Positions 51,589 to 61,259 of a DNA stretch of 64,000 bases are shown in pieces; the first letter of the stretch is position 1, and every line of letters begins with the position of its first letter. The position numbers were made by a program, and so were the translations under genes. Under the pieces are notes generated by a model that made no database searches, was not told where the DNA came from, and saw only the letters and a list, made by a program, of their open reading frames with translations. The DNA comes from an uncultured Spartobacteria bacterium (GTDB lineage Bacteria; Verrucomicrobiota; Verrucomicrobiia; Chthoniobacterales; JAATET01), in assembly GCA_937901895.1 (NCBI GenBank), contig CALGTD010000159.1, forward strand, positions 1 to 64,000. Direction: 5' to 3'.

Positions 51589-53862
51589 ATGCGAAAATCT
51601 GCTCTCCCCATCGCCGCGATCGCCTTCGGCCTTGTCACGTCCGCAGCCATTTCCGCGCCGATTCCCGGCCCCGCCGCGTTCGTCGATCCCTTCATCGGCA
51701 CCGCCGGCCACGGCCACACCTTTCCGGGCGCAACCGTGCCTTTCGGCATGGTGCAGGTCAGTCCTGACACCGGTTTGAACGGCTGGGATCGGTGCTCAGG
51801 CTACCACTCCGACGACACGACGCTGCTCGGCTTCAGCCACACCCATCTCAGCGGCACCGGCGCAAGCGACCTCGGCAACATTCTGTTCATGCCCTCGATG
51901 GGCGAGGTCGTCTGGGACCCGATCCCCGGCGGCAGGACCGGCAGCGGCTTGAGGCACGACGATGGCTACCGCGAGCGAATCGACCGCTCCGAGGAAAAGG
52001 CGTCGCCCGGCTATTACACAATCAAGCTGAAGGACGTCCGCGTGGAACTCACCGCCTCCGAGCGTGCGGCGATGCATCGCTACACCTTTGCGAACAGCGG
52101 CAACGCCTCGCTCCTCATCGACCTCGCGCAAAAGATCCACGGCGGTGACAGGCCGAACGCCGAGGGCACTCTGACGATCGAGAATCCCACGACCGTATCC
52201 GGTTCACAGCGCACGGGTGGATGGGGCGGCGACAAGACGTGGTATTTCGTCGCACAGTTCTCCGAACCGATCGTCGGCAACGACTTCCGCGTCGACGGCA
52301 GCAAGGTTGAAGGAAAGAAGGCCGAGGGCAACCGCGTCCGCGGCTCGCTCGACTTCAAGGTGCGCGCCGCGAAGCCGCTCGTCATCAAGGTTGGACTCTC
52401 CCCGACCAGCATCGAGGCCGCCCGCCGGAATCTCGAAAAGGAAATCGGCGGCAAGGATTTCGACGCCGTTCGCACGGCAGCCGTCGAGAAGTGGAACAAG
52501 GAGCTTGGCCGCTTCGCCATCGAAACGAAGAACGATGCCGAAAAGCGCACGTTCTTCACCGCCGTCTACCACGCAATGATCGCGCCGAACCTCTACAACG
52601 ACGCCGACGGCACCTACATCGGTCCCGACCGGGAGGTTCGCAAGGATCCCGGCTACAACTACTACTCGACCTTCTCGCTCTGGGACACCTTCCGCGCCGC
52701 ACACCCGCTCTTCACTCTCGTGCAGCCGGAGCGCACGAAGGATTTCCTAAAAACGATGGTCCGCCACTACGAGCTTTCCTCATTCAAGCAGCTCCCGGTC
52801 TGGACGCTCACCGGCAACGACAACTGGTGCATGATCGGCTACCACTCCATCCCCGTGATCGTGGACGCCTATTTCAAGGGCTACACCGACTTCGACACCG
52901 ACAAGGCCCTCGAGGGAATGATCTCGAGCTCAAACCGCCGCGAGGGCGCACAGCACTACGCCGAGAAGGGCTGGGTGCCCGCCAGCGACGATCACGCACA
53001 GGGCGCCTCCCGCACGCTCGAATACGCCTACGACGACTGGTGCATCGCCCGCTTTGCCGAGGCTCTCGGAAAGAAGGACATCGCCGCCGAATACGACAAG
53101 CGTGCGAAGAACTACCTCAACGTCTTCGACAAGGAAGCCGGACTGATGCGCGGCCGTCTCGAGGACGGGTCGTGGAAGGAACCCTACGATCCCACCGTCG
53201 TCGACACTTCGTCGTTCACCGAAGGCAACGCGTGGCAGTATTCGTGGACGGTCATGCAGGACGTGCCCGCGCTGATCGAGTTGATGGGTGGCCCCGAAAA
53301 GTTCACCGCGAAACTCGATGAAATGTGGGAGACGGAAAACATGCAGTCGCATCTGCCCGACGTCACCGGACTGATCGGCCAGTATGCCCATGGCAACGAG
53401 CCCAGCCATCACGTCGCCTATCTCTACGACTTCGCCGGCAAGCCTTGGCTCACGCAAAAATGGGTCCGCCGCGTGATGAAGGAGATGTATACCGACAAAC
53501 GCGACGGCATCTGCGGCAACGAGGACTGCGGCCAGATGTCCGCGTGGTATGTGTTCAGCGCACTCGGCTTCTACCCCGTCAACCCCGCCAGTGGAATCTA
53601 CATGATCGGAAGTCCGCTGTTTGCGAAAGCCGGCATCAAGGTCGGTCCGGAGAACAATCCGAAGACCTTTGTCGTCATCGCCGAGAAGAACAGCCCCGAG
53701 AACATCTACATCCAGTCGGCGACCCTCAATGGCAAGCCGCTCGATCGTGCGTGGATCACGCACAAGGAACTGGCCGCGGGTGGCGAACTGAAGTTTGTCA
53801 TGGGCTCCAAGCCCAACGAAGCATGGGGCGCGAAGAATCTCCCGCCCGCGATGGGATATTGA
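51589..53862 (+). CDS. GH92 family alpha-mannosidase, exported
   Basis: The 757-residue protein has a signal peptide ending AAISA. GH92 landmarks: FVDPFIGTAGHGHTFPGATV near the N-terminus, LSGTGASDLGN, GASRTLEYAYDDWCIARFAE, GNEPSHHVAYLYDFAGKPWL and GNEDCGQMSAWYVFSALGFY. GH92 enzymes are calcium-dependent exo-alpha-mannosidases that act on N-glycans or mannans. The start at 51589 is chosen because it gives the signal peptide. It is preceded by lemA and followed by a DUF2339 gene. Confidence 0.95.
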   Translation: MRKSALPIAAIAFGLVTSAAISAPIPGPAAFVDPFIGTAGHGHTFPGATVPFGMVQVSPDTGLNGWDRCSGYHSDDTTLLGFSHTHLSGTGASDLGNILFMPSMGEVVWDPIPGGRTGSGLRHDDGYRERIDRSEEKASPGYYTIKLKDVRVELTASERAAMHRYTFANSGNASLLIDLAQKIHGGDRPNAEGTLTIENPTTVSGSQRTGGWGGDKTWYFVAQFSEPIVGNDFRVDGSKVEGKKAEGNRVRGSLDFKVRAAKPLVIKVGLSPTSIEAARRNLEKEIGGKDFDAVRTAAVEKWNKELGRFAIETKNDAEKRTFFTAVYHAMIAPNLYNDADGTYIGPDREVRKDPGYNYYSTFSLWDTFRAAHPLFTLVQPERTKDFLKTMVRHYELSSFKQLPVWTLTGNDNWCMIGYHSIPVIVDAYFKGYTDFDTDKALEGMISSSNRREGAQHYAEKGWVPASDDHAQGASRTLEYAYDDWCIARFAEALGKKDIAAEYDKRAKNYLNVFDKEAGLMRGRLEDGSWKEPYDPTVVDTSSFTEGNAWQYSWTVMQDVPALIELMGGPEKFTAKLDEMWETENMQSHLPDVTGLIGQYAHGNEPSHHVAYLYDFAGKPWLTQKWVRRVMKEMYTDKRDGICGNEDCGQMSAWYVFSALGFYPVNPASGIYMIGSPLFAKAGIKVGPENNPKTFVVIAEKNSPENIYIQSATLNGKPLDRAWITHKELAAGGELKFVMGSKPNEAWGAKNLPPAMGY

Positions 53863-53958
53863 TCCTGTCACCGCTTCCAGACGCTTCATCGATTTCCTCA
53901 ATGTCGCCGGATCGAGTATCGATTCGGCGGCAGATGCGTCCGGTGCTACACGGGTCGC

Positions 53959-56733
53959 ATGGACGCACTCGTCGAGGAAATCTCCAGCATCCGTTCCGTT
54001 CAACACGACCTCCAGCGGCAGCTTGACCGGCTCGGAAACCGGATTGACAACGTCGAAGCCACGCTGGCCTGCCGTCGGCTTTCCTCCAGTCCTCCTCCGG
54101 CCTTCGCCGGATTCCCGCCTCCCCCGGCAAAGGAGGAGCCCGAACCGGTCGAACGCGAGTCCGTTCCCCCTCCGCCACAGCCGACGGATTCCGGGGAAAC
54201 TGCGTTTTTCAAAGACCTGGACGAAACGGACGCGCCCTCCACTCCTCCACCCCCGCTGCCGGAGCCGGCAACGTCATCGCGTCAGGCGGATGGAGAGACG
54301 TTGGAGATGCGCCTTGGGCAGGTCTGGCTCGTGCGCATCGGCATTGTTGTCCTGCTGACCGGTCTGGTTTTCCTCGGCAACTACGCCTACCATGAATTCA
54401 TCGACCGCGTTGGCGCGATTGGAAAACTCGCCCTGATGGCGCTCGCCGGCGGCGCGTTGTCCGCGACCGGCTGGTGGTTGCAGCGCCGGGATGCCTTCCG
54501 CAATTTTGGCCGTGTCCTCCTCGGCGGTGGTCTCGCAACGCTCTACTACACGACCTACGCCTCCCACTTCGTTCCCACGCTTCGGGTCATCAGCTCGCCG
54601 CTCCTCGCCGGAACGCTGTTGCTCGCAATGGGCGGCGCGTTTGTCTGGCTCGCGGATCGCATCCGATCCAGCCTGCTCGCGGGAACCACGATCGCGCTCG
54701 CGTTCTACACCGCGGCGATCAACCCCATCGGCAACTTCTCGCTCTTCAGCAACCTCGTCATCAGCGGCGTCGGTGTCGTCCTGCTTGCCCGGCGGCAATG
54801 GTCCGCGGTTTCGTTCCTCACACTCGCGGGCTCCTACGGCGCATTCGCCTTCTGGCGTCTGCACGAATCCGGAAGTTTCGTCGCGGCTCCGGAGGCATTT
54901 CTCCCGGCCGTCCTGTTCCCCGCCGCCTACTGGATCGTCCACACGGCCGCAGTCCTGTGGCGACGCACCCCGGCGCTCGATCCTGCCGCGCGCCCGGTTT
55001 ACCTGACAATCAATAACGCCGCGTTCTTTGCCCTCGTCGCACCGGTGGTCGAGGGGCGTTATCCCGGCTCTTTATGGATCTGCGCCCTCGGCTTCGGCGC
55101 TGTCCTTCTCGTTCTCGGAGTAGTCGCCGCGCGCACCGCACCCGAGGAGGGCGTCTTCGACGGCAGCTACCTTGCACAAGGGCTCGGACTCGTGTTCGCC
55201 GCACTCGCATTCAAACTCGCAGGCTGGACGCAACCCGTCGCGTTCGCATTGTTCGCCGGCACGCTGCTGGGCATCAGCCGGCTCCGTCACGGCGGATTGT
55301 TTCGCGTCTTTGCAATGCTCGCCGCCGTGATCTCGGGTGTCACCGCTGCTCAGGACATCGTCATGGAGGTAAACGGATCGCGCCTCGTCGGTGGTATTTG
55401 CGCCGTCCTTTTGACTGCAAATGCCCGAGTTCTCCGATCGCTGAAATATCCCTCAACGGCACGTCACTCCGATCTGGAAGTCCTGGCGCATCTCGCACTC
55501 GCGACACTCGTCACGATGGCGGCGACAAGCTTCGGCAGTCCGTTTGAAAGCGGAATCCGTCTCGTCGCGCTCGGCATCACGGCCACCTTCGCCTTCCGCA
55601 TCGCGCGGCTGCCGGAACTCGCCATCGCCGGTCAGGCGCTCGTAATGCTCGGGCAACTCTATTTTGCCATCGACGCCGTCGCCGATGGTCCGAAACCTCT
55701 CTGGCCGGTCATTGCAGGGTCCATCCTCGTGTTCTGGTGGCAGCGACAGGTTCCGCGGATGCCCCGCATTGCCAGATTCTGGCAATCCATTCACTGCATC
55801 GCGCCTGCGTTCATCGGAATCCTCGCTATCGAACGATTCATTCCGGAGTCGTGGCAGGGATGCGTGTATGCGGGCATCGCACTCGCGCTCATCGTTGCCG
55901 GCTTCAGTTCTCGCGCGTGGCCCGTGAGCATCGTCGGAGGAGCGTTCACCGTCGCCTCGATCCTTACGGTGGCACATGCGATTGCGGATGCCCAAAGCTG
56001 GCTTCCGCAACTGACCACCCTCGCCGTATTACACGCCCAGGCCCTGGCCATCACCGCACTGGGCCACCGCGCTCCGGTGAACACCGCGGGCACGCTGCTC
56101 GGCATCAGCCGCATCCTTCGCGGCATCGCATCGGTCTTCGCTGTCTGGCTCCTCTTCGTCCATGCGCCTGCAGAGCTGTGGTTCGTTTCCCTCATTGCGG
56201 TGGGATGCCTCGTGCTCGTGGTGGGCGGAGCAGTCACAAGCCTGGAAGCCGTCGTGCAGGCAGCCGGGTTCCTGACCGCGGGATTCGCCGCGTGGATCTC
56301 CCATGGGGCGACACCGGCCGTCTGGAACTTCGCGGCGTTCGCCATTCTGATCGGTTCGCAGCGGTTCGTGCGCAGCCGTGCTTCATGGCTGCCGAATTTG
56401 GCAGACACGATCCTGATCGCCGCGGCCACCGGTGGGTTGTGGTTGCTTGTGCATCGCACCCTCACCGCCCAGGAAAGCGGCTTCCTGATCACCATCGCAT
56501 GGTCCCTTCTCACCTTCGGAACCCTGGCAGCCGGCTTCGTCTGGAAGGAACGCGCCTATCGTCTCGCCGGGCTGTTCATCCTCGCATCCGCCGTGCTGCG
56601 GATCGTCCTGGTCGATGTCTGGGCGCTGGACACGATCTCCCGAATCGTGAGTTTCCTCGTGCTGGGCGTCGTGTTGATCGCGCTCAGTTTTCTTTACAAC
56701 CGGCACGCCGCCGCCCTGCGCAAATGGCTCTGA
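53959..56733 (+). CDS. DUF2339 multi-pass membrane protein
   Basis: The 924-residue protein has a cytosolic coiled-coil N-terminus (about residues 1-35), a Pro/Glu-rich linker (residues 45-105) and then roughly 24-26 hydrophobic helices. ETLEMRLGQVWLVRIGIVVL leads into LTGLVFLGNYAYHEFIDRVG, the usual start of DUF2339. Function is unknown; members are large inner-membrane proteins. No neighbour gives a functional clue. Confidence 0.9.
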   Translation: MDALVEEISSIRSVQHDLQRQLDRLGNRIDNVEATLACRRLSSSPPPAFAGFPPPPAKEEPEPVERESVPPPPQPTDSGETAFFKDLDETDAPSTPPPPLPEPATSSRQADGETLEMRLGQVWLVRIGIVVLLTGLVFLGNYAYHEFIDRVGAIGKLALMALAGGALSATGWWLQRRDAFRNFGRVLLGGGLATLYYTTYASHFVPTLRVISSPLLAGTLLLAMGGAFVWLADRIRSSLLAGTTIALAFYTAAINPIGNFSLFSNLVISGVGVVLLARRQWSAVSFLTLAGSYGAFAFWRLHESGSFVAAPEAFLPAVLFPAAYWIVHTAAVLWRRTPALDPAARPVYLTINNAAFFALVAPVVEGRYPGSLWICALGFGAVLLVLGVVAARTAPEEGVFDGSYLAQGLGLVFAALAFKLAGWTQPVAFALFAGTLLGISRLRHGGLFRVFAMLAAVISGVTAAQDIVMEVNGSRLVGGICAVLLTANARVLRSLKYPSTARHSDLEVLAHLALATLVTMAATSFGSPFESGIRLVALGITATFAFRIARLPELAIAGQALVMLGQLYFAIDAVADGPKPLWPVIAGSILVFWWQRQVPRMPRIARFWQSIHCIAPAFIGILAIERFIPESWQGCVYAGIALALIVAGFSSRAWPVSIVGGAFTVASILTVAHAIADAQSWLPQLTTLAVLHAQALAITALGHRAPVNTAGTLLGISRILRGIASVFAVWLLFVHAPAELWFVSLIAVGCLVLVVGGAVTSLEAVVQAAGFLTAGFAAWISHGATPAVWNFAAFAILIGSQRFVRSRASWLPNLADTILIAAATGGLWLLVHRTLTAQESGFLITIAWSLLTFGTLAAGFVWKERAYRLAGLFILASAVLRIVLVDVWALDTISRIVSFLVLGVVLIALSFLYNRHAAALRKWL

Positions 56734-56776
56734 TTCTCCGCTCCGGTTTCCTTGTGATTGTCCGCACGAAGGCCGG

Positions 56777-57430
56777 TCAACCGTCGATCACCACGCGCAG
56801 TCGCTCCGCGTCTAGTCCCTCGAGCGAGCGCACCGCAAGGTCGGCGGCACCCAGCGCATCCAGGGGATTTGTCGTCGCGACGGCAACGCATTTCATCCCG
56901 CCGGCATGGGCCGCCTCGATGCCGACAAATGCATCCTCGATCACCACGCAACGTTCCGGCGAAAGGCCGATCCGCTCCGCCGCCAGTAGAAAAATATCCG
57001 GCGCGGGCTTGCCGTGCGTCACATCGTCGCCCGACACCACCGCCGCAAAGAAACCGTCGAGTCGGAGCATTTCGAAGAGCGCATCCAGATTCTCGCGTGG
57101 CGTGGACGACCCCACCGCACAAGGAACCCCCGCGTCACGCAACGAAGTCAGCAACTCACGCACACCGGGGAGGGCGACGATCCCGTCCGCACGCACCCGC
57201 TCGCGATACAACGCCTCCTTGCGCGCCGCCAGCTCGGCCACCGCAGCCGCCTCCGTCGCCCAGCCGAGGTCGGGGATGATCACTTCGTTCTTCTTGCCAA
57301 AACCCCGTTTGAAATGGCCCTCCGGCAACGGGAGATTTCGCTCCGCTGCGAGCAGTTCCCACGCCCGCTCGTGCTGGGCGGAGGAATCCACCACCACGCC
57401 GTCCCAATCGAAGATCACGCCAAAACTCAT
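56777..57430 (-). CDS. HAD-family phosphatase / phosphoglucomutase-like
   Basis: The 217-residue protein starts MSFGVIFDWDGVVVDSS with nucleophile Asp8 and Asp10. Motif II is AVGSSTPRENL, followed by DDVTHGKPAPDIFLLAAERI (motif III Lys) and VVIEDAFVGIEAAHAGGMKC. It belongs to subfamily IA with a cap domain, near beta-phosphoglucomutase and sugar-phosphate phosphatases. Substrate unknown. It is divergent from the lipase gene (12-base gap). Confidence 0.93.
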   Translation of the reverse strand: MSFGVIFDWDGVVVDSSAQHERAWELLAAERNLPLPEGHFKRGFGKKNEVIIPDLGWATEAAAVAELAARKEALYRERVRADGIVALPGVRELLTSLRDAGVPCAVGSSTPRENLDALFEMLRLDGFFAAVVSGDDVTHGKPAPDIFLLAAERIGLSPERCVVIEDAFVGIEAAHAGGMKCVAVATTNPLDALGAADLAVRSLEGLDAERLRVVIDG

Positions 57431-57442
57431 CCGATCATCTAA

Positions 57443-58219
57443 ATGAAAAGCCTCGGATCCCGCATTAGAAACCTGCCCCGTGCCGCCGGGGCCGCTGCGA
57501 CCGCCGTCGCGTTGAGCACCTCGGTCATCGCCGCGGAACCCCAGCGGGTGATCTTCATTCACGGAATCTGGGACACGCTCGGTTCGCTGCGCCGACTGGA
57601 CACCGCACTTCGCGACGCGGGCTTCGAGACGCTGGTGGTGGAGCTCCAGCCCAACGACGGCTCCGTTTCCCTCGAAAAACTCGCAGGGCAGGTTCACCGC
57701 GATATCGAGGCGCGATTCGGAAGCGACGCCGCGTTCTCGATCGTCGGATTCAGCATGGGCGGCCTCGTTGCCCGCAGCTACCTTCGCCAATACGGAAAAC
57801 CCGGACGCGTCCCGGCCGTTGTCACGATCGCCTCCCCGCATGGCGGCACCTGGCTCGCGTGCTTCAGCGCACTGCGGGGAGTGCGCGAGATGCGGCCCGG
57901 CAGTCCGTTTCTTCGCGCGCTCGAAGATGACCACCTGCGATTCCACGGAACGAAGTGGACAACCATCCGCACTCCGTTCGATCTCATGATTCTCCCCTCC
58001 AACAGTTCCGCGCTTCCGTGGGCGAGGAACATCGTCGTTCCCGCTGCCGCGCATCCGCTCCTCGCCTTCGACCGGCGGGTCATCCGTCACACGCTCGAAG
58101 CACTCGGCGTCAACACGACGTCGGCATCCGCCGCGCCAGCTTCACGCCGTGCGGGATCGCTCCAGCGACGAATCCCAGGCACTCCACCGCTCCCGAAGGC
58201 TTCCCGGGAAGCGCAATAA
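57443..58219 (+). CDS. Alpha/beta hydrolase, lipase-like
   Basis: The 258-residue protein has an N-terminal signal-type stretch (residues 9-31) and an alpha/beta hydrolase core. The oxyanion HG is at 40-41 (VIFIHGIWDTLGSLRRLDTA), and the nucleophile Ser104 lies in the G-F-S-M-G elbow (IVGFSMGGLVARSYLRQYGK). It continues VVTIASPHGGTWLACF, typical of triacylglycerol lipases. The last 37 codons lie antisense to the conserved C-terminus of mog, so this tail may be an unconserved addition. Confidence 0.88.
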   Translation: MKSLGSRIRNLPRAAGAAATAVALSTSVIAAEPQRVIFIHGIWDTLGSLRRLDTALRDAGFETLVVELQPNDGSVSLEKLAGQVHRDIEARFGSDAAFSIVGFSMGGLVARSYLRQYGKPGRVPAVVTIASPHGGTWLACFSALRGVREMRPGSPFLRALEDDHLRFHGTKWTTIRTPFDLMILPSNSSALPWARNIVVPAAAHPLLAFDRRVIRHTLEALGVNTTSASAAPASRRAGSLQRRIPGTPPLPKASREAQ

Positions 58220-58589
58220 CGAGCGCACTCCCAACGACCGCCGCCATTCCCCGCGATAGGATCGCATTCGGCGTGATCGCCATCGAACCCGCCCGCATCG
58301 CCTCGCCGAATCCCGGAATCTCGACCCGCATGATTCCGCGAATCGCCTCCGGCGTCACGTCGCGCTCTGCGATTCCCGTGCCGCCCGTGGTCAGAATCAA
58401 TCCACATCCCTGTGCCTCAAACGACCGCACGGCAGCGCGGATCCGATCGATGTCGTCGGGCACCACCGCGTCCGCGATCACCTGCCATCCACGGCGCTGG
58501 CACTCCGCACGCACCGCCGGACCTCCTGCGTCCTCGTAATCGCCCGCCGCCGCACGATCCGAAACCGTAATCACACCGACCGCGATCAC
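58110..58589 (-). CDS. mog: Molybdenum cofactor biosynthesis protein, MogA/MoaB family
   Basis: The 159-residue protein starts at GTG 58589, which overlaps the moaC stop (GTGA). It has VGVITVSDRAAAGDYEDAGG, LILTTGGTGIAERDVTPEAI and VIALPGKPSGAVECLGFVAG. The family adenylates molybdopterin before metal insertion. It is the third gene of the moaA-moaC-mog set. Its last 110 bases are antisense to the convergent lipase gene. Confidence 0.94.
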   Translation of the reverse strand: MIAVGVITVSDRAAAGDYEDAGGPAVRAECQRRGWQVIADAVVPDDIDRIRAAVRSFEAQGCGLILTTGGTGIAERDVTPEAIRGIMRVEIPGFGEAMRAGSMAITPNAILSRGMAAVVGSALVIALPGKPSGAVECLGFVAGAIPHGVKLARRMPTSC

Positions 58590-59041
58590 AGCGGCTCCTT
58601 CGTCTTTTCGAGCAACCGGACGCCCTCGATCGTCATCGTTTTGTCGATGGCCTTGCACATGTCGTAAATCGTCAGCGCCGCTGCGGAGACTCCGGTAAGC
58701 GCCTCCATTTCCACACCGGTCTGCGCCGTCGTGCGCACGCTGCACCGGATGCGGATGCCCCGTGATTCGGCTTCAAAAGCAACCTCCACACCGGTCACCG
58801 GCAGCGGATGACAGAGCGGAATCAAATCGCTCGTCCGCTTCACCGCTTGAATCGCTGCAATCCGCGCCGTCGCGAGGACGTTTCCCTTGGCCACCTCGTC
58901 CGCGGCAATTCGCGCCAGCGTCTCCGGGGTCAGCGAAATAAATCCGCACGCTGTCGCCTCGCGCCGCGACACGGGTTTCGCGGACACGTCGACCATGCGC
59001 GCCGCGCCGGTCTCGTCCAGATGCGTAAATCCTTCGCTCAT
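58586..59041 (-). CDS. moaC: Cyclic pyranopterin monophosphate synthase
   Basis: The 151-residue protein carries MVDVSAKPVSRREATACGFI, SDLIPLCHPLPVTGVEVAFE and TGVEMEALTGVSAAALTIYD followed by MCKAIDKTMTIEGVRLLEK. It acts after MoaA to form cPMP. The start overlaps the moaA stop (ATGA) and its stop overlaps mog. Length is normal. Confidence 0.97.
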   Translation of the reverse strand: MSEGFTHLDETGAARMVDVSAKPVSRREATACGFISLTPETLARIAADEVAKGNVLATARIAAIQAVKRTSDLIPLCHPLPVTGVEVAFEAESRGIRIRCSVRTTAQTGVEMEALTGVSAAALTIYDMCKAIDKTMTIEGVRLLEKTKEPL

Positions 59042-60033
59042 CCGCCGATTGCCACCATCCGCCGTCCCGGTTGATACATTCCCCGGAAGTCGTGTTCCCG
59101 CGGCTTTCGCTCGACGACATCCCGGAAAAATTGGGCAAGCTCCGCGTCCGTCACTCCACGCCGCAACACCGTTCTCACATCAAACTCGAGGTGGCTCCCC
59201 AGGCATGGTCGCAGTTTCCCGTCGCAGGTCAGCCGCAGCTTGTTGCAACTTTCGCAGAAATGGAGGTTCGTCATTGCTCCGATGAACCCCACTCGCTGGC
59301 CCGTCCCCGGAATCCGGTAATACGACGCCGGCCCGTTCGTTCGGAAGTCCGGCTCCGGGATCAGCGATCCATGCTTGCGCGCAATTTCCCTCATCGCCTC
59401 GTTCACCGGCAAAAAGGTCGTCTCGCTCAATACCTCGCGATCCGACACGGGCATCAACTCGATGAATCGGAGCAGCAACCCTCGTTCGCGAGCAAACTCG
59501 ACCAGCGGCAAAATCTCCGTCCGTCCGCGCACGAGCACGGCATTGATCTTGATTGAGTCGAATCCCGCATCGCGCGCGGCCTCGATTCCATCCAGAACCC
59601 GCGGAAGGAAATCGCGCCCCGTCACCGCCGCATACGTCCCGCGATCCAGCGAATCCAGCGAGATATTCACCGTCCGGACTCCGCGGTCCCGCAACGCCTG
59701 CGCCATCGTCACTCCGGACTCCAACCGGCCCGCCAGCAGCGTGCCGTTTGTGGAAAGCCCCACCTCACGAATCCCGTCGATCTCCGCGAGCTGGTCGAAC
59801 AACGTCAGCACGCCACGACGGGTCAGCGGCTCGCCCCCGGTGACACGAACCTTTGTCACCCCCAGTTCCGCCCCGATACGAACCAGCCGCGCGATTTCCT
59901 CGTAAGTGAGCACCTCGGCGTGGGGCAGCCATTCCTGCAGCTCTCCCGGCATGCAATACGTGCAACGCTCGTTGCAGCGATCCGTCACCGACAGTCGCAG
60001 ATACGAGATCCGATGCCCCCAGGCGTCCTCCAT
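59038..60033 (-). CDS. moaA: GTP 3',8-cyclase (radical SAM)
   Basis: The 331-residue enzyme begins molybdopterin synthesis from GTP. The radical-SAM cluster Cys20, Cys24, Cys27 is in RLSVTDRCNERCTYCMPG. The second 4Fe-4S site is CESCNKLRLTCDGKLRPC near the C-terminus, and the required Gly-Gly end (VAIGG) is present. The ATG at 60033 gives the family N-terminus. Confidence 0.97.
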   Translation of the reverse strand: MEDAWGHRISYLRLSVTDRCNERCTYCMPGELQEWLPHAEVLTYEEIARLVRIGAELGVTKVRVTGGEPLTRRGVLTLFDQLAEIDGIREVGLSTNGTLLAGRLESGVTMAQALRDRGVRTVNISLDSLDRGTYAAVTGRDFLPRVLDGIEAARDAGFDSIKINAVLVRGRTEILPLVEFARERGLLLRFIELMPVSDREVLSETTFLPVNEAMREIARKHGSLIPEPDFRTNGPASYYRIPGTGQRVGFIGAMTNLHFCESCNKLRLTCDGKLRPCLGSHLEFDVRTVLRRGVTDAELAQFFRDVVERKPREHDFRGMYQPGRRMVAIGG

Positions 60034-60100
60034 TTCGCAAACATAACGTCCTGGCTTGAGAAAGCCGAACGATAATCCCCGGTTGCGAAACGGCGGATGG

Positions 60101-60502
60101 ATGCTTCGGGGCAAGGAATTCATCTTCCCCCCTCTCCGCATCCCCGCTATCCACAATTCCGTGGAAATCCGTAAATCCGAAGAACAAGGCGCAACCCTGC
60201 TCGCACTCGAGGGCGAAATCGATCTCCACGCCTCCCCCCGTCTGCGCGAAGCCCTCCAGGAGATTGCCGAAAGCAAGGCTGAGGTTCTTCTCGTCGATTT
60301 CTCCGACGTCAAATACATCGACTCCTCCGGCCTCGCGACGCTTGTCGAATACGTCCGTGAGAGCAAGGCCTTCAACGGCAGGCTCGCCCTTTTCGGGCTG
60401 CAGCCGAAGGTCAAAATGGTCTTCGAACTCGTGCGGCTGAACGAGCTGTTCACCATCGCCGACACGAAGGAAAACGCCCTCGCCGCGCTTTCGGCGGGCT
60501 GA
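60101..60502 (+). CDS. STAS-domain protein, MlaB-like
   Basis: About 133 residues from ATG 60101; a GTG at 60161 (VEIRKSEEQG) would give the bare domain. The STAS fold is clear: LLALEGEIDLHASPRLREAL and DVKYIDSSGLATLVEYVRES, where Ser in IDSSGL is the phosphorylated position in anti-anti-sigma factors. It starts the operon with mlaE 13 bases downstream, so it may act like MlaB, the cytosolic STAS subunit of the lipid transporter, rather than in sigma control. Confidence 0.88.
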   Translation: MLRGKEFIFPPLRIPAIHNSVEIRKSEEQGATLLALEGEIDLHASPRLREALQEIAESKAEVLLVDFSDVKYIDSSGLATLVEYVRESKAFNGRLALFGLQPKVKMVFELVRLNELFTIADTKENALAALSAG

Positions 60503-60515
60503 TTCGTCACGCCGC

Positions 60516-61259
60516 GTGCGGGATTACTTCGCGCTCAACGCCAGCATCCTTTACTGGACCTTTCTCGCGCCGTTTCGCGGAAAGGCCCTTCGCATCGCAG
60601 CGACGTTTCACCAGATGGTGCGCATCGGCGTGCAGGCGGTGCCCATGACCGCACTCACCTCACTCAGCATCGGAGTCACTCTCGCCATGCAGGGCGCCCA
60701 CGAACTCTCGCGCATGGGCGCAACCGCGTTCGTTCCGGACCTCGTCGGAATGTCGCTCCTGCGGGAACTTGGGCCACTGCTGGTCGGCGTCGTCGTCATC
60801 GGCCGCAGCGGTTCCGCGATCACCGCCGAGATCGGCACGATGAAGGTCTCCGAGGAAATCGAGGCGCTGGAGGTGATGGCCATCAACCCCGTCCGCTTTC
60901 TCGTCGTGCCCCGGTTCCTGGCCATGATGGTCATGCTCCCGACGCTGACCGTCTTTGGAAACTACATCGGTCTCGCCGGCGGCTGGGCAATCTGCCGCTT
61001 TTCGCTCGGGATGAACACCGACGCCTACATCCGCCGCGTCGTGGAAAGCGCCCATGTCATGGATCTCTACAGCGGCATGATCAAGAGCATCGTCTTCGCA
61101 TGGCTCATTGCGACGATCTCCTGCCTCTACGGCCTGACCGTGCGGGGCGGAGCCGAGGGCGTCGGCCGCTCCACAACAAACTCCGTCGTCGTCTGCATCC
61201 TCTCAATGCTCGTTGCGAACGCCCTGCTCACCGCGTTTTTCTTCGTCGTCGAGTCATGA
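60516..61259 (+). CDS. mlaE: Lipid transport ABC permease MlaE
   Basis: The 247-residue protein starts at GTG 60516. It has five to six membrane helices and the MlaE signature MGATAFVPDLVGMSLLRELG followed by PLLVGVVVIGRSGSAITAEI and GTMKVSEEIEALEVMAINP. It forms the inner-membrane channel of the phospholipid transporter with MlaF and MlaD. Its stop overlaps the mlaF ATG. Confidence 0.95.
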   Translation: MRDYFALNASILYWTFLAPFRGKALRIAATFHQMVRIGVQAVPMTALTSLSIGVTLAMQGAHELSRMGATAFVPDLVGMSLLRELGPLLVGVVVIGRSGSAITAEIGTMKVSEEIEALEVMAINPVRFLVVPRFLAMMVMLPTLTVFGNYIGLAGGWAICRFSLGMNTDAYIRRVVESAHVMDLYSGMIKSIVFAWLIATISCLYGLTVRGGAEGVGRSTTNSVVVCILSMLVANALLTAFFFVVES

